This document shows positions 52,278-60,765 of a DNA stretch of 64,000 nt, in pieces. Source of the stretch: Gangjinia marincola (GTDB taxonomy: Bacteria > Bacteroidota > Bacteroidia > Flavobacteriales > Flavobacteriaceae); the NCBI RefSeq assembly GCF_039523415.1, contig NZ_BAAAFG010000002.1, forward strand, positions 124,001-188,000, given 5' to 3'. A program made the position numbers and the translations under genes. The notes under the pieces were generated by a model. The model was not told where the DNA came from. It searched no databases and saw nothing but the letters and a program-made list of their open reading frames with translations. Numbering within the stretch: position 1 is the first letter of the stretch; every line of letters starts with the position of its first letter.

Positions 52278-52306
52278 TTGAGGTCAGGCAGTTTTTATTA
52301 CTTTTG
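52278..52306 (+). promoter_or_regulatory. Promoter of metK
   Basis: TTG at 52278-52280, 18-base spacer, TACTTTTG at 52299-52306, an exact -7 match. Transcription would start about 52312, only a few bases before the SAM-II-type aptamer, so the riboswitch is the 5' end of the metK mRNA. Confidence 0.78.
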
Positions 52307-52320
52307 CTCCCATAGAAAAA

Positions 52321-52367
52321 GAGGACGGATTTGACTGATTGCAACCTCGTTAAAAATTGCTAAAACA
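52321..52367 (+). promoter_or_regulatory. SAM-II-type riboswitch upstream of metK
   Basis: Sequence order matches the SAM-II class: outer stem GAGG/CCTC (52321-52324 and 52345-52348), the conserved GATTTGAC (52328-52335), TGATTGCA, then CGTTAAA and TTGCTAAAA. The expected pseudoknot is possible: GATT (52337-52340) with AATT (52355-52358), one G-U, replacing CUUG/CAAG of alphaproteobacterial examples. Three bases (ACG) sit unpaired between the outer stem and the core, which differs from the textbook form. Its place at the 5' end of the metK transcript fits SAM feedback. Confidence 0.82.
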
Positions 52368-52431
52368 GACTTAGGCTGTTAGGAAAATTCAATTTCTACG
52401 TCAAATCCATCCGATTAAATTTACAGTATAC

Positions 52432-53688
52432 ATGGCATATTTATTTACTTCAGAAAGTGTTTCTGAAGGACACCCCGATAAAATCGCAGATCAAATCAGC
52501 GACGCATTACTTGATAATTTTTTAGCTTTCGATCCATCTTCAAAAGTAGCCTGCGAAACCTTAGTCACCACAGGGCAAGTTGTTCTTGCAGGGGAAGTAA
52601 AATCTAAAACCTACCTGGACGTTCAACAAATTGCACGAGATGTTATTAATGACATAGGGTATACCAAAGGAGCATATCAATTTAGTGGCGATTCTTGTGG
52701 GGTAATTTCTCTAATTCATGAACAATCACCAGATATAAACCAAGGCGTTGATCGCGGAGAAAAAGAAGAGCAAGGTGCCGGGGATCAAGGGATGATGTTT
52801 GGATACGCCACCAATGAGACTAAAAACTACATGCCACTGGCATTGGATATTTCCCACAAGATTCTCATTGAATTGGCCAAATTAAGACGTGAAGGAAAAG
52901 AGATAACCTACCTACGTCCAGATTCAAAAAGCCAGGTAACCATTGAATACAGCGATGATAATAAACCTCAACGCATCGATACGATTGTTGTTTCTACGCA
53001 GCATGATGAGTTTGACAGTGATGACGACACCATGCTTAAAAAAATTAAAGAGGATATTATTTCAATCTTGATTCCACGGGTAAAGGCGCAATTACCAGAT
53101 TATGTCAAGGACTTATTTAACGAAAATATTCAATACCATATTAACCCTACCGGTAAGTTCGTCATTGGTGGACCTCATGGAGATACAGGATTAACCGGAA
53201 GAAAGATCATTGTCGACACCTACGGCGGGAAAGGAGCTCATGGCGGTGGTGCATTTAGTGGTAAAGACCCTAGTAAGGTAGACCGAAGTGCGGCTTACGC
53301 CGCCCGTCACGTTGCGAAAAACCTGGTCGCAGCAGGCGTAGCGTCTGAAGTATTAGTGCAAGTAAGTTATGCCATTGGTGTGGTTGAGCCTACTTCTATT
53401 TTTGTGAATACCTATGGATCTGCCAGTGTTGACCTCAATGACGGTGAAATTGCCAAAAAAGTAGCCGATATATTTGATATGCGTCCTGCAGCGATTGAAT
53501 CCAGGTTAAAATTACGCAATCCGATATACAGAGAAACTTCGGCATACGGTCACATGGGTAAAGAACCCAGAACCGAAACTAAGGTATACGAAAGTCCATA
53601 TTCAGGAAAAGTGTCCAAAGAAGTTGAATTTTTCACATGGGAAAAATTGGATTTTGTCGATAAGGTAAAGAAGGCTTTTAAGTTATAA
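52432..53688 (+). CDS. metK: S-adenosylmethionine synthetase
   Basis: 418 residues, normal length. Signatures: FTSESVSEGHPDKIADQISDALLD (key run SESVSEGHPDKIADQISD), GAGDQGMMFGYA, GGPHGDTGLTGRKIIVDTYGG (key run GPHGDTGLTGRKIIVDTYGG), and GGGAFSGKDPSKVDRSAAYAAR. Makes SAM from methionine and ATP. Preceded by the SAM-II-type riboswitch; divergent from the methionine synthesis genes. Confidence 0.98.
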   Translation: MAYLFTSESVSEGHPDKIADQISDALLDNFLAFDPSSKVACETLVTTGQVVLAGEVKSKTYLDVQQIARDVINDIGYTKGAYQFSGDSCGVISLIHEQSPDINQGVDRGEKEEQGAGDQGMMFGYATNETKNYMPLALDISHKILIELAKLRREGKEITYLRPDSKSQVTIEYSDDNKPQRIDTIVVSTQHDEFDSDDDTMLKKIKEDIISILIPRVKAQLPDYVKDLFNENIQYHINPTGKFVIGGPHGDTGLTGRKIIVDTYGGKGAHGGGAFSGKDPSKVDRSAAYAARHVAKNLVAAGVASEVLVQVSYAIGVVEPTSIFVNTYGSASVDLNDGEIAKKVADIFDMRPAAIESRLKLRNPIYRETSAYGHMGKEPRTETKVYESPYSGKVSKEVEFFTWEKLDFVDKVKKAFKL

Positions 53689-53796
53689 AAGACGATCTAC
53701 GCGCTATACAATCAAAAGATAGGCAAAGTGAGGAATAGTTCTTACCGAAAATTCTGAAATCAGCTTGTCAATAAACTTTTGTACATTTCAGGAGAT

Positions 53797-54585
53797 ATGA
53801 AACATGTCCTGATATTCTTACTATTCGCTACAAACGTTGGACTTGCTCAAGATGTCTTGGTGCATTCTGCAGATACGATAACCCCTCTTGATGCAGATAT
53901 ATTCGTTGGCATTGATGATTTCAATAATCTTTTCTACGTAAAAGAAAATACATTTTTTAAACAACAAAAAAACCAAAAAACACAATTCGTAGACCTGCAA
54001 CTCGGTGAGCTTACAAGTGTTGACATATTAAACCCATTAAAAATTTTACTGTTTTACAGGGATGTTAATACGGTAGTAATCCTGGATAATCGCCTCAATG
54101 AAATCACCCGTATCAACTTTAATGAATTGCCGTCAATCAAAGCGGTTGATTTTGCAGGATCCGGCAAAGGTCAAACGATTTGGATCTACAATACGCTTCT
54201 CAATCAAATCGAACTCTTTGATTATTTGCAGCAACGATCTGTAGCAAATACACCGCCGCTAAAAGAAGCTGCTTTACTATTCGATACAGGATATAATTAT
54301 GCGTATAAGATCACCAAAGATCAATTACTCACCTATTCTCTTTATGGAGTACTTACGAATAGTATTCCTATTCCAAATATCGTTCAACTTTGTGAACGAG
54401 ATCAGCAGCTTATTTTATATAGCAAGGATACCGGATATTCTTTATACACCCGTAAAGACGAAAGCCTAAAACCTTTAGAAAATTTAGAAGTTATCCCGCA
54501 ACAGTTTTACCTAAACGGTGAAAAATTCTATATTTACGACGGTAATGCGATCCATTACTATACTCTTAACCACTCCAAAAAGTAA
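53797..54585 (+). CDS. Secreted hypothetical protein, probable beta-propeller
   Basis: 262 residues from the ATG at 53797 (MKHVLIFLLFATNVGLAQ), signal peptide 1-18; the upstream TTG in frame (53779) adds six residues before it. The remaining sequence is a series of short strands with repeated phi-x-phi-D/N patterns (DIFVGIDDFNNLFYVKE, TIWIYNTLLNQIELFDY, YAYKITKDQLLTYSLYG, LILYSKDTGYSLYTRK), suggesting propeller blades. It directly precedes the deoxynucleoside kinase with a 6-base gap, a pairing I recall as common in flavobacteria. Function unknown. Confidence 0.75.
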   Translation: MKHVLIFLLFATNVGLAQDVLVHSADTITPLDADIFVGIDDFNNLFYVKENTFFKQQKNQKTQFVDLQLGELTSVDILNPLKILLFYRDVNTVVILDNRLNEITRINFNELPSIKAVDFAGSGKGQTIWIYNTLLNQIELFDYLQQRSVANTPPLKEAALLFDTGYNYAYKITKDQLLTYSLYGVLTNSIPIPNIVQLCERDQQLILYSKDTGYSLYTRKDESLKPLENLEVIPQQFYLNGEKFYIYDGNAIHYYTLNHSKK

Positions 54586-54591
54586 CACAAA

Positions 54592-55212
54592 ATGATGCAT
54601 GTTGCCATAGCCGGAAACATTGGTGCCGGTAAAACCACACTTACAGGATTACTCGCAAAGCACTACAAATGGAAAGCTCTTTATGAAGATGTGTTGGATA
54701 ATCCCTACCTGGAGGACTTTTACACCTCTATGGAGCGCTGGTCATTCAATCTTCAAGTCTACTTTTTGAAAAGTCGGTTTAACCAAATGAAAGAAATTAG
54801 AAATGGTAAAAGAACGGTCATTCAAGATCGAACCATTTATGAAGATGCACATATTTTTGCTCCTAACCTTCATGCGATGGGACTTATGACAAATCGTGAT
54901 TATGAGAATTACAAGTCACTTTTTGACTTAATTGAAGGATTGGTTAAAGGACCCGACGTAATGATTTATTTGAGAAGTTCCATCCCTAATCTGGTTTCGC
55001 AAATCCAAAAAAGAGGCCGCGAATACGAAAATTCGATATCCATTGATTATTTAAGCCGTCTCAATGAGCGCTATGAGGCCTGGATTTCAGATTATGATAA
55101 AAGCAAGTTGATTGTTATTGATGTTGATAATGTCAATTTTGTGGATGAACCCGAAGATTTAGGTAATATCATCAATAAAATCGACGCAGAGGTCCACGGA
55201 TTATTCATTTAA
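54592..55212 (+). CDS. Deoxynucleoside kinase
   Basis: 206 residues. P-loop AGNIGAGKTTL at 7-17, the substrate Glu in YEDVLDNPYLEDFY, SMERWSFNLQVYFLKSRF, the QDRTIYEDAHIF motif with catalytic Asp-Arg, and lid region SQIQKRGREYENSI. Salvages deoxynucleosides by phosphorylation; specificity (dAdo/dGuo versus pyrimidines) cannot be read here. Two ATGs in a row (54592, 54595); either may be used. Confidence 0.93.
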   Translation: MMHVAIAGNIGAGKTTLTGLLAKHYKWKALYEDVLDNPYLEDFYTSMERWSFNLQVYFLKSRFNQMKEIRNGKRTVIQDRTIYEDAHIFAPNLHAMGLMTNRDYENYKSLFDLIEGLVKGPDVMIYLRSSIPNLVSQIQKRGREYENSISIDYLSRLNERYEAWISDYDKSKLIVIDVDNVNFVDEPEDLGNIINKIDAEVHGLFI

Positions 55213-55403
55213 TGGGCAAGGCTTTCTTCATGTATGGGAACCTGGCTTTCTGCTATATATTTTCGTTATGATAATTTCGACAAGCTTAATCGCCACGATA
55301 AAAAGAATGCCGCTTTAACTTGTCTGACCGTTGGCCGATCCCTGCCTAAAAAAAAGATTGGTATTCTTTCACAACTTAAGTAGCTTTACTTCAAACTAGT
55401 TGC

Positions 55404-56066
55404 ATGAAAAAAATGAAGCATTCAAAAATAGATTGGAAATCTAAAATCATAGATTTTTTTATCGTTATTATAGGTATTACGATTGCCTTTCAACTCAATA
55501 CCTGTCGTGAAGGAGATCGAACCAAAGCTCAGGTAAGACATTATACAGAGAGTTTTTTTAATGAAAATCAAGAGAATATATCTACGATTAGTACATCATT
55601 GGCGACGTTAGAGTATAGAAAGAGTCAAATGGACACCCTGCAAAAACTCTTTAGAACCAGGCAATATGCTAATCCTAAAATTGGTAAAATATCAGCTACA
55701 TTAACTAACAATATTGATTATAGACCATTGACAATTACGATGGACTATATCACAGAATCTGGAGATCTTGATCTTATAGAAGATTTTGAGTTGAGAAAAC
55801 AACTGGTTAAAACGTATGAATCTTTAGAACGACTGGATCGAACTGAAGAATTATTTAATGATTTTATCAAAGAATACGTGACACCCTATTTCTTCAATAA
55901 AGTACGATATACTACGCTCTATCCTGTTGATGAAATTGATTTCATTACAGACCATAGACTTGAAAATATTATCACAGCGTATTATGGCTACCTAGAATCA
56001 CAAATAAAACAAAATGTTTACACGCTAAAAGAGTTAAAGACTCTTGACAGATTATTAGAACAATAA
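55404..56066 (+). CDS. DUF6090-like single-span membrane protein
   Basis: 220 residues. The opening has basic residues, then one membrane helix (about 16-31) with the typical FFIVIIGITIAFQLNTCRE motif, and a long helical periplasmic domain rich in charged residues (YTESFFNENQENI, LEYRKSQMDTLQKLF). The VIIGI-IAFQLN pattern is the mark of a family (DUF6090-like) that is multiplied in flavobacterial genomes. Role unknown. Isolated by 191 bases upstream (55213-55403), where no gene or signal is evident. Confidence 0.8.
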   Translation: MKKMKHSKIDWKSKIIDFFIVIIGITIAFQLNTCREGDRTKAQVRHYTESFFNENQENISTISTSLATLEYRKSQMDTLQKLFRTRQYANPKIGKISATLTNNIDYRPLTITMDYITESGDLDLIEDFELRKQLVKTYESLERLDRTEELFNDFIKEYVTPYFFNKVRYTTLYPVDEIDFITDHRLENIITAYYGYLESQIKQNVYTLKELKTLDRLLEQ

Positions 56067-56166
56067 AAAACCTGTTTGCTTAAGCGTTAATAAATAATTA
56101 ATCCTGAACTATGAGGTTGAAAATTTCTCATTTTCAAACTACTTTGGGAATTCAAGGAACTATTCT

Positions 56167-56865
56167 ATGGAAAAAGACACCTCACAAAAGAAAATCGTTA
56201 TTTTCGGCGAAAGTCAACTGGCTAGCTTGGCGCATTTTTATTTTAAACATGACTCGTCACACGAGGTTGTAGCTTTTAGTGTAGACAAAGCGTACAGAAA
56301 GTCTGATCAATTTGAAAATTTACCGTTGGTTGATTTTGAAACCGTTCAGGAGCACTATCCACCTTCAGAATATTACATGTTTTTGCCCATTAGCTTTAAA
56401 CGCATGAGTCATTTACGACGAGAAAAGTTTGAAGCGGCTAAAGAAAAAGGGTATTCTTTGGTAAGTTATGTAAGCTCAAAGGCCACTACCTGGCCCGGCC
56501 TTGATATAGGAGAGAACTGCTTTATTTTTGAAGACAACAATATTCAGCCGTATGTTAAGATAGGAGATAATTGTATTTTATGGAGTGGTAATCACATAGG
56601 CCATCATACCGTAATAAAAAACCACGTATTTATTACCTCCCATGTAGTAATATCTGGAGCCTGTACCATTGAAGATCATGCTTTCTTTGGTGTTAATGCT
56701 ACCATACGGGATGAAACTATGATTGCAGAAGCCACACTGGTAGGGATGGGAGCTATCATTACAAAAGATACTGAGCCTTACCAAATTATTTTAGGAGCAA
56801 GGTCTACCGTGATGCCTAAGAAAAGTATGGATCTGGATAGTATTTCACATAAATCCAACGGATAA
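56167..56865 (+). CDS. Acyltransferase, NeuD/PglD-like left-handed beta-helix
   Basis: 232 residues. N-terminal Rossmann-like part (KKIVIFGESQLASLAHFYF) as in the NeuD/PglD group, then hexapeptide repeats of a left-handed beta helix from about 100 (WPGLDIGENCFIFEDNNIQPYVKIGDNCILWSGNHIGHH in parts DIGENCFIFEDNNI and VKIGDNCILWSGNHIGHH; VVISGACTIEDHAFFGVNATI). His residues in IGHHT fit the catalytic position. It would acetylate or formylate a sugar for a surface glycan. First of three tightly spaced plus-strand genes. Confidence 0.88.
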   Translation: MEKDTSQKKIVIFGESQLASLAHFYFKHDSSHEVVAFSVDKAYRKSDQFENLPLVDFETVQEHYPPSEYYMFLPISFKRMSHLRREKFEAAKEKGYSLVSYVSSKATTWPGLDIGENCFIFEDNNIQPYVKIGDNCILWSGNHIGHHTVIKNHVFITSHVVISGACTIEDHAFFGVNATIRDETMIAEATLVGMGAIITKDTEPYQIILGARSTVMPKKSMDLDSISHKSNG

Positions 56866-56866
56866 T

Positions 56867-57793
56867 ATGACCTGGCAAAAAAAAGGAGTCATTTTTAATA
56901 CCAACAATCAGTTTGACTGGATGGTGTCGCACGCCTGTACTCCTACTGTTCATATACTCAATGAAGACGTCTTTAGGATATTCTTTTCTCCCCGAAATGA
57001 AAAAGGGCAAAGTATGGTCGCCTACGTTGATGTGGCCGCAGATAATCCTAAGAACATTCTTGATATCAGTTCTAGACCAATCATGTCACTGGGCAAACGC
57101 GGAACCTTTGATGATGGTGGTATAATGCCGTGTAACATTGCCCAAAACGACGGGAAATTATACCTCTATTACGTTGGTTGGAACCCTAGTGTATCAGTTG
57201 CTTATCGAAATGCGATTGGATTAGCGGTAAGTGAGAATGACGGAGAAACATTTGAACGCTTGTTCGACGGAGCCATCGTTGATCGCAATATGAATGAACC
57301 CTACTTTACGGCCTCTCCTGCGGTGATGAAAGAAGGTGATATATGGCACATGTGGTACTCAAGTAGCACAGGATTTGTTGAAGCGCTGGGTAAAATTGAA
57401 CCAGTGTATATCATTAAATATGCTCAATCAACAGACGGAATTCACTGGCGGCGTGATAATGTCACCTGCATAAAGCCCAAGGATAAGTTTGAAGCCAACG
57501 CACGTCCCACAGTAATCAAAGAAGATGGTATATATAAAATGTGGTATTGCTATAGAGGAAGTGTTGACTTTAGAGACGGTCCACAAGCGTATCGCATCGG
57601 TTATGCAGAATCAGAAGATGCCATAAACTGGACCAGGAAAGATGATGAAGCCGGAATCTCATACTCTAAGACGGGTTGGGATTCTACCATGCAGACCTAT
57701 CCCAATGTCATAAAACATAAAGGAAAAAAGTATTTATTTTATAATGGAAACGGTTTTGGAGCTACCGGATTTGGATATGCTATAGAAAAATAA
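56867..57793 (+). CDS. Five-bladed beta-propeller glycosidase-like protein (GH43/GH32-like)
   Basis: 308 residues, no signal peptide. Repeated propeller-blade motifs: VFRIFFSPRNEKGQ, KLYLYYVGWNP, IGLAVSENDGETFERL, DIWHMWYSSST, IKYAQSTDGIHWRRD, IYKMWYCYRG, IGYAESEDAINWTRKD. The alternation of W-H/K-M-W-Y strands and S-x-D-G/A-I-x-W turns is that of GH43/GH32/GH130-like folds. Lack of a signal peptide and its place among glycan-synthesis genes argue for a cytoplasmic role, perhaps sugar binding or modification rather than degradation. One base after the acyltransferase gene. Confidence 0.8.
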   Translation: MTWQKKGVIFNTNNQFDWMVSHACTPTVHILNEDVFRIFFSPRNEKGQSMVAYVDVAADNPKNILDISSRPIMSLGKRGTFDDGGIMPCNIAQNDGKLYLYYVGWNPSVSVAYRNAIGLAVSENDGETFERLFDGAIVDRNMNEPYFTASPAVMKEGDIWHMWYSSSTGFVEALGKIEPVYIIKYAQSTDGIHWRRDNVTCIKPKDKFEANARPTVIKEDGIYKMWYCYRGSVDFRDGPQAYRIGYAESEDAINWTRKDDEAGISYSKTGWDSTMQTYPNVIKHKGKKYLFYNGNGFGATGFGYAIEK

Positions 57794-57794
57794 T

Positions 57795-58484
57795 ATGACC
57801 AACGCATTTAATATACATGCATTTAATGCTAAAAAATACAATTTCCATGAAATCATTTCTGATTTTATAGGGATTGATGATTTATCTCAATTGAAACTTA
57901 ATGAAGAAGTAAGCCAAGATAAATTCGATGATTCATATTCCATGTATAAGAACATGGAACAATCTGAAGCCTATAACAAACTCTATCAAAAGCTCAATTC
58001 TCCCATAGGCGATCAATTCTATACATTGTATGGAAAATTTATTCGTGAAGTGATCCAACCACAGTACGATGAACCTATTTATTTTCAGGAAAAACCGACC
58101 CACCGTATTATTTTTGCAGATACCCCCGGAGTATCCAGATTGCATAGGGATAGTGATTACGGTCATCATCCAAAGGAAATCAATTATTTTTTACCGCAAA
58201 CCAAAGCATTCGATACCAATACCGTGTGGATAGAAAGTGAACGAGGAAAAGAAGATTTATCCCCTATGAATGTTAGGATGGGCCAATATGCACGATTTAA
58301 CGGAGCTTCACTATTACACGGCGCCATGCCGAACACAACAAACGCATCCAGAGTTTCGTTTGATTTTAGAATATTGAAAGCATCAGATTATACTTCTCAA
58401 CATACAGATCAATCCAATTGGGAAGAAAAAGACAAATCAAACCCATTGTTTAGAAATGCCCATGGTTTTGTTTTATGTAAGTAA
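57795..58484 (+). CDS. Putative Fe(II)/2-oxoglutarate-dependent oxygenase
   Basis: 229 residues. A possible facial triad is seen: His117 and Asp119 in VSRLHRDSDYG, and a distal His175 in ASLLHGAMPNTTNASRVSFDFR, with Arg186 placed to bind 2-oxoglutarate. The spacing (58 residues between the two His) fits phytanoyl/StrG-like enzymes. Two residues separate it from the preceding propeller gene, so the three genes form one unit. Likely hydroxylates a sugar or lipid of the same glycan. The assignment rests on these motifs and context only. Confidence 0.6.
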   Translation: MTNAFNIHAFNAKKYNFHEIISDFIGIDDLSQLKLNEEVSQDKFDDSYSMYKNMEQSEAYNKLYQKLNSPIGDQFYTLYGKFIREVIQPQYDEPIYFQEKPTHRIIFADTPGVSRLHRDSDYGHHPKEINYFLPQTKAFDTNTVWIESERGKEDLSPMNVRMGQYARFNGASLLHGAMPNTTNASRVSFDFRILKASDYTSQHTDQSNWEEKDKSNPLFRNAHGFVLCK

Positions 58485-58507
58485 CCGATGAAATAAATGG
58501 ATTAAGG

Positions 58508-59662
58508 CTAACTCTTTACAGCTGAAATTTCTCGCTCTAAGTCCTGTTTAAACTCCGCAACAATTCTACTATAATCATAATTGGATAAAATAAACTCCTG
58601 CCCTTTTTTTGCAATGGCTTCTCGCTCTTCTTCTTGCGATAGATAATAGTTGACTTTTTGGATAAAGTCCTTCTCATCGGTATAGGTTCCAAATATTCCT
58701 GGCGGAAAATCTTTTTCAAAGTTTGGAGCTTCACGGGTAAGCATAAATGCACCACTCCCCATGACTTCAAACATACGTTGATTAAAGCCTATTCCATTAG
58801 CGGTATCCACGTAATCATTTGCCACTATTTTTGAATCTTTGTACAACTGAAACATTTCAAGACCACTGGTGGACCCTTTGAATGTTTTTGCTAAAGCAGG
58901 GAAATCCTCCAGTGTCCTGCCATCTCCCCCACCGTGTCTCCACCAATATCCGCACCACGTAAAGTCAGTTTCTTTGGCGATCGTATTAAAGAAGTGAGTT
59001 CGTTTGGTGAAGTTCTGCATTCCCAAACCACCTACAAAAATAAGATCGTGCTTCTTAGGACGTTCGATCAGTTCATCCACAATACGCTTATCAAATCCCT
59101 GATCGTTGATGACCGTGGTAACCCCGTGCAATTCAAAAAAGGTTTTAAAATCTGGTTGATCGGTATAGATCATGTCCCAATCATTAGGATGCCAGCGCTT
59201 TGGTAAACGCGCAGATAGTCGCGCTACCAGCAAGTTGTTTTCACGGAATCTTTTCCAAAATGAACTTGGTAAAGGGTGTGATCGCACAAAGATGACATCT
59301 GGTTTAAACTGGGCGATGTACAAACGTATCAAGTGTTCATGCCAAATTCTATCTGTCACCTTAAACCGTTTGGTTTTTTTTAGGGCAAACTTTAGTCGTT
59401 TGAGTTTGGCCTTATTACCTAATAATTCCTGCTCGACTTTTTCCATAAAGACGTCATCCATCAAGAAAAATTCTTCGGCAGTCCAATCCTCATATTTATT
59501 CAGGTGATAGGTGTAGAAATCTGAATAATTACTCCGCAATTTGATTAAGCGCTCTCTGTATTGGGCTAAAGAAAGCTTATCCAGATCTGTCCATTCTTTT
59601 TTCTTTTGATCCAGATACTCGGTAGGATGAATTATATCAAACTTAAGTAAACGATGCTTCAT
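58508..59662 (-). CDS. Glycosyltransferase, family 1/CgeB-like
   Basis: 384 residues. N-terminal half mostly helical (LKFDIIHPTEYLDQKKKEW), then a GT-B C-terminal domain: HDLIFVGGLGMQNFTKR, GLEMFQLYKDSKIVANDYVDTANGIGFNQRMFEVMGSGAFMLT (key run NQRMFEVMGSGAFMLTRE), and EREAIAKKGQEFILSNYDY. The FEVMG-GAF motif binds the nucleotide-sugar phosphate in CgeB/Glyco_trans_1_2 proteins. Last gene of the minus-strand surface-sugar operon; its start shares a base with the preceding stop (TAATG). Confidence 0.85.
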   Translation of the reverse strand: MKHRLLKFDIIHPTEYLDQKKKEWTDLDKLSLAQYRERLIKLRSNYSDFYTYHLNKYEDWTAEEFFLMDDVFMEKVEQELLGNKAKLKRLKFALKKTKRFKVTDRIWHEHLIRLYIAQFKPDVIFVRSHPLPSSFWKRFRENNLLVARLSARLPKRWHPNDWDMIYTDQPDFKTFFELHGVTTVINDQGFDKRIVDELIERPKKHDLIFVGGLGMQNFTKRTHFFNTIAKETDFTWCGYWWRHGGGDGRTLEDFPALAKTFKGSTSGLEMFQLYKDSKIVANDYVDTANGIGFNQRMFEVMGSGAFMLTREAPNFEKDFPPGIFGTYTDEKDFIQKVNYYLSQEEEREAIAKKGQEFILSNYDYSRIVAEFKQDLEREISAVKS

Positions 59663-60765
59663 TAGGCAAAAAAAGCTTTTATTTGATCACATACGTAGCT
59701 ATGCTGCTCTTTCGTCAATTCAGGGTATAACGGCAGAGATAGAATTTCATCTTGATATTGATACGCTAATGGAAAGTCATCAGATTTATAATTCATTTCG
59801 GCGTAACATGCTTGAAAAGGCAATGACAATGGATAGTGAATTAAGGTTTGAATCCCTTTTTCAGCTAAAAAGTTTTTTAATTCATTTCGCTTTTTGGTAC
59901 GGATTACAAATAAGTGGTACACATGTTTACAATTTGACTTGACCTTAGGCAAGTGAATATCTTTGCAATCTGCTAATTCTTCGTTATACCAGGCTGCCCG
60001 TTCGATGCGCTTACGGGTCCATTCATCTAAATGTTTTAACTTGACTGATAATACAGCGGCCTGCATACTATCTAATCTGGTGTTTCTACCGTGCAATTCA
60101 TGATGATGTCGCGTTAACTGACCGTGATTATGAATTTTTCGAACCGTTAATGCAGTTTCCTTATCGCTCAGTACTATGCCGCCTGCATCTCCCATGGCAC
60201 CCAGATTCTTAGTGGGGAAAAAGCTAAAGCTTCCGGCATCTCCCCAAGTCGCTATTTTCTTTCCGTTTACTTCTGCACCGTGTGCCTGAGCAGAATCTTC
60301 AATAACCTTTAAATTATGCTTTTTAGCTAACTTCATAATTGTCGGCATATCCGCAGGATGACCGTATAAATGAACGGCAATAATAGCTTTTGTGTTCGCT
60401 GTGATTTTTCCCTCCATCTTTTCCGCAGAAATGCAATAAGATTCTTCATCTACATCTACAAAAACAGGCGTAGCTCCGGCGGTCGCCACAACTTCACTGG
60501 TTGAAATCCATGACATTGAGGGAACAATCACTTCGTCGCCTTTTCCAATCCCATAGGCCTCTAGCAACACCTCAAGAGAATCTGTACCGTTCCCACAGCC
60601 TATGACTTCATTCACTCCAAGATAAGCCGCAAATTCTTGCTCAAATTTTTTGACAGAAGGACCGTTGATATAACTCGATCGCTCAATCACGTCGGCTATA
60701 GCTGCGTCTAATTCGGTCTTTATATTTAAATATTGCTGATTTAAGTTGATAAAAGGTACGTTCAT
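59662..60765 (-). CDS. DegT/DnrJ/EryC1/StrS sugar aminotransferase
   Basis: 367 residues. PLP contacts: GCGNGTDSLEVLL at 57-69, IEDSAQAHGA at 155-164 with the PLP-pyridine Asp157, and Lys186 in SFFPTKNLGAMGDAG. It transaminates a keto-sugar nucleotide, giving an amino sugar. Followed downstream by a glycosyltransferase and preceded by a formyltransferase, so the amine is probably N-formylated. Start overlaps the formyltransferase stop by four bases. Confidence 0.95.
   Translation of the reverse strand: MNVPFINLNQQYLNIKTELDAAIADVIERSSYINGPSVKKFEQEFAAYLGVNEVIGCGNGTDSLEVLLEAYGIGKGDEVIVPSMSWISTSEVVATAGATPVFVDVDEESYCISAEKMEGKITANTKAIIAVHLYGHPADMPTIMKLAKKHNLKVIEDSAQAHGAEVNGKKIATWGDAGSFSFFPTKNLGAMGDAGGIVLSDKETALTVRKIHNHGQLTRHHHELHGRNTRLDSMQAAVLSVKLKHLDEWTRKRIERAAWYNEELADCKDIHLPKVKSNCKHVYHLFVIRTKKRNELKNFLAEKGIQTLIHYPLSLPFQACYAEMNYKSDDFPLAYQYQDEILSLPLYPELTKEQHSYVCDQIKAFFA

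Larger units (their letters stand above)
51912..52431. other. 520-bp spacer with two divergent SAM riboswitches
   Basis: It contains, from left to right: candidate expression-platform hairpins of the metY leader (about 51937-51987), the SAM-I aptamer on the minus strand (52036-52152), an AT-rich stretch holding the upstream promoters, the metK promoter (52278-52306), the SAM-II-type aptamer on the plus strand (52321-52367), and a 60-base link to metK. No protein-coding frame is seen. Confidence 0.85.
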
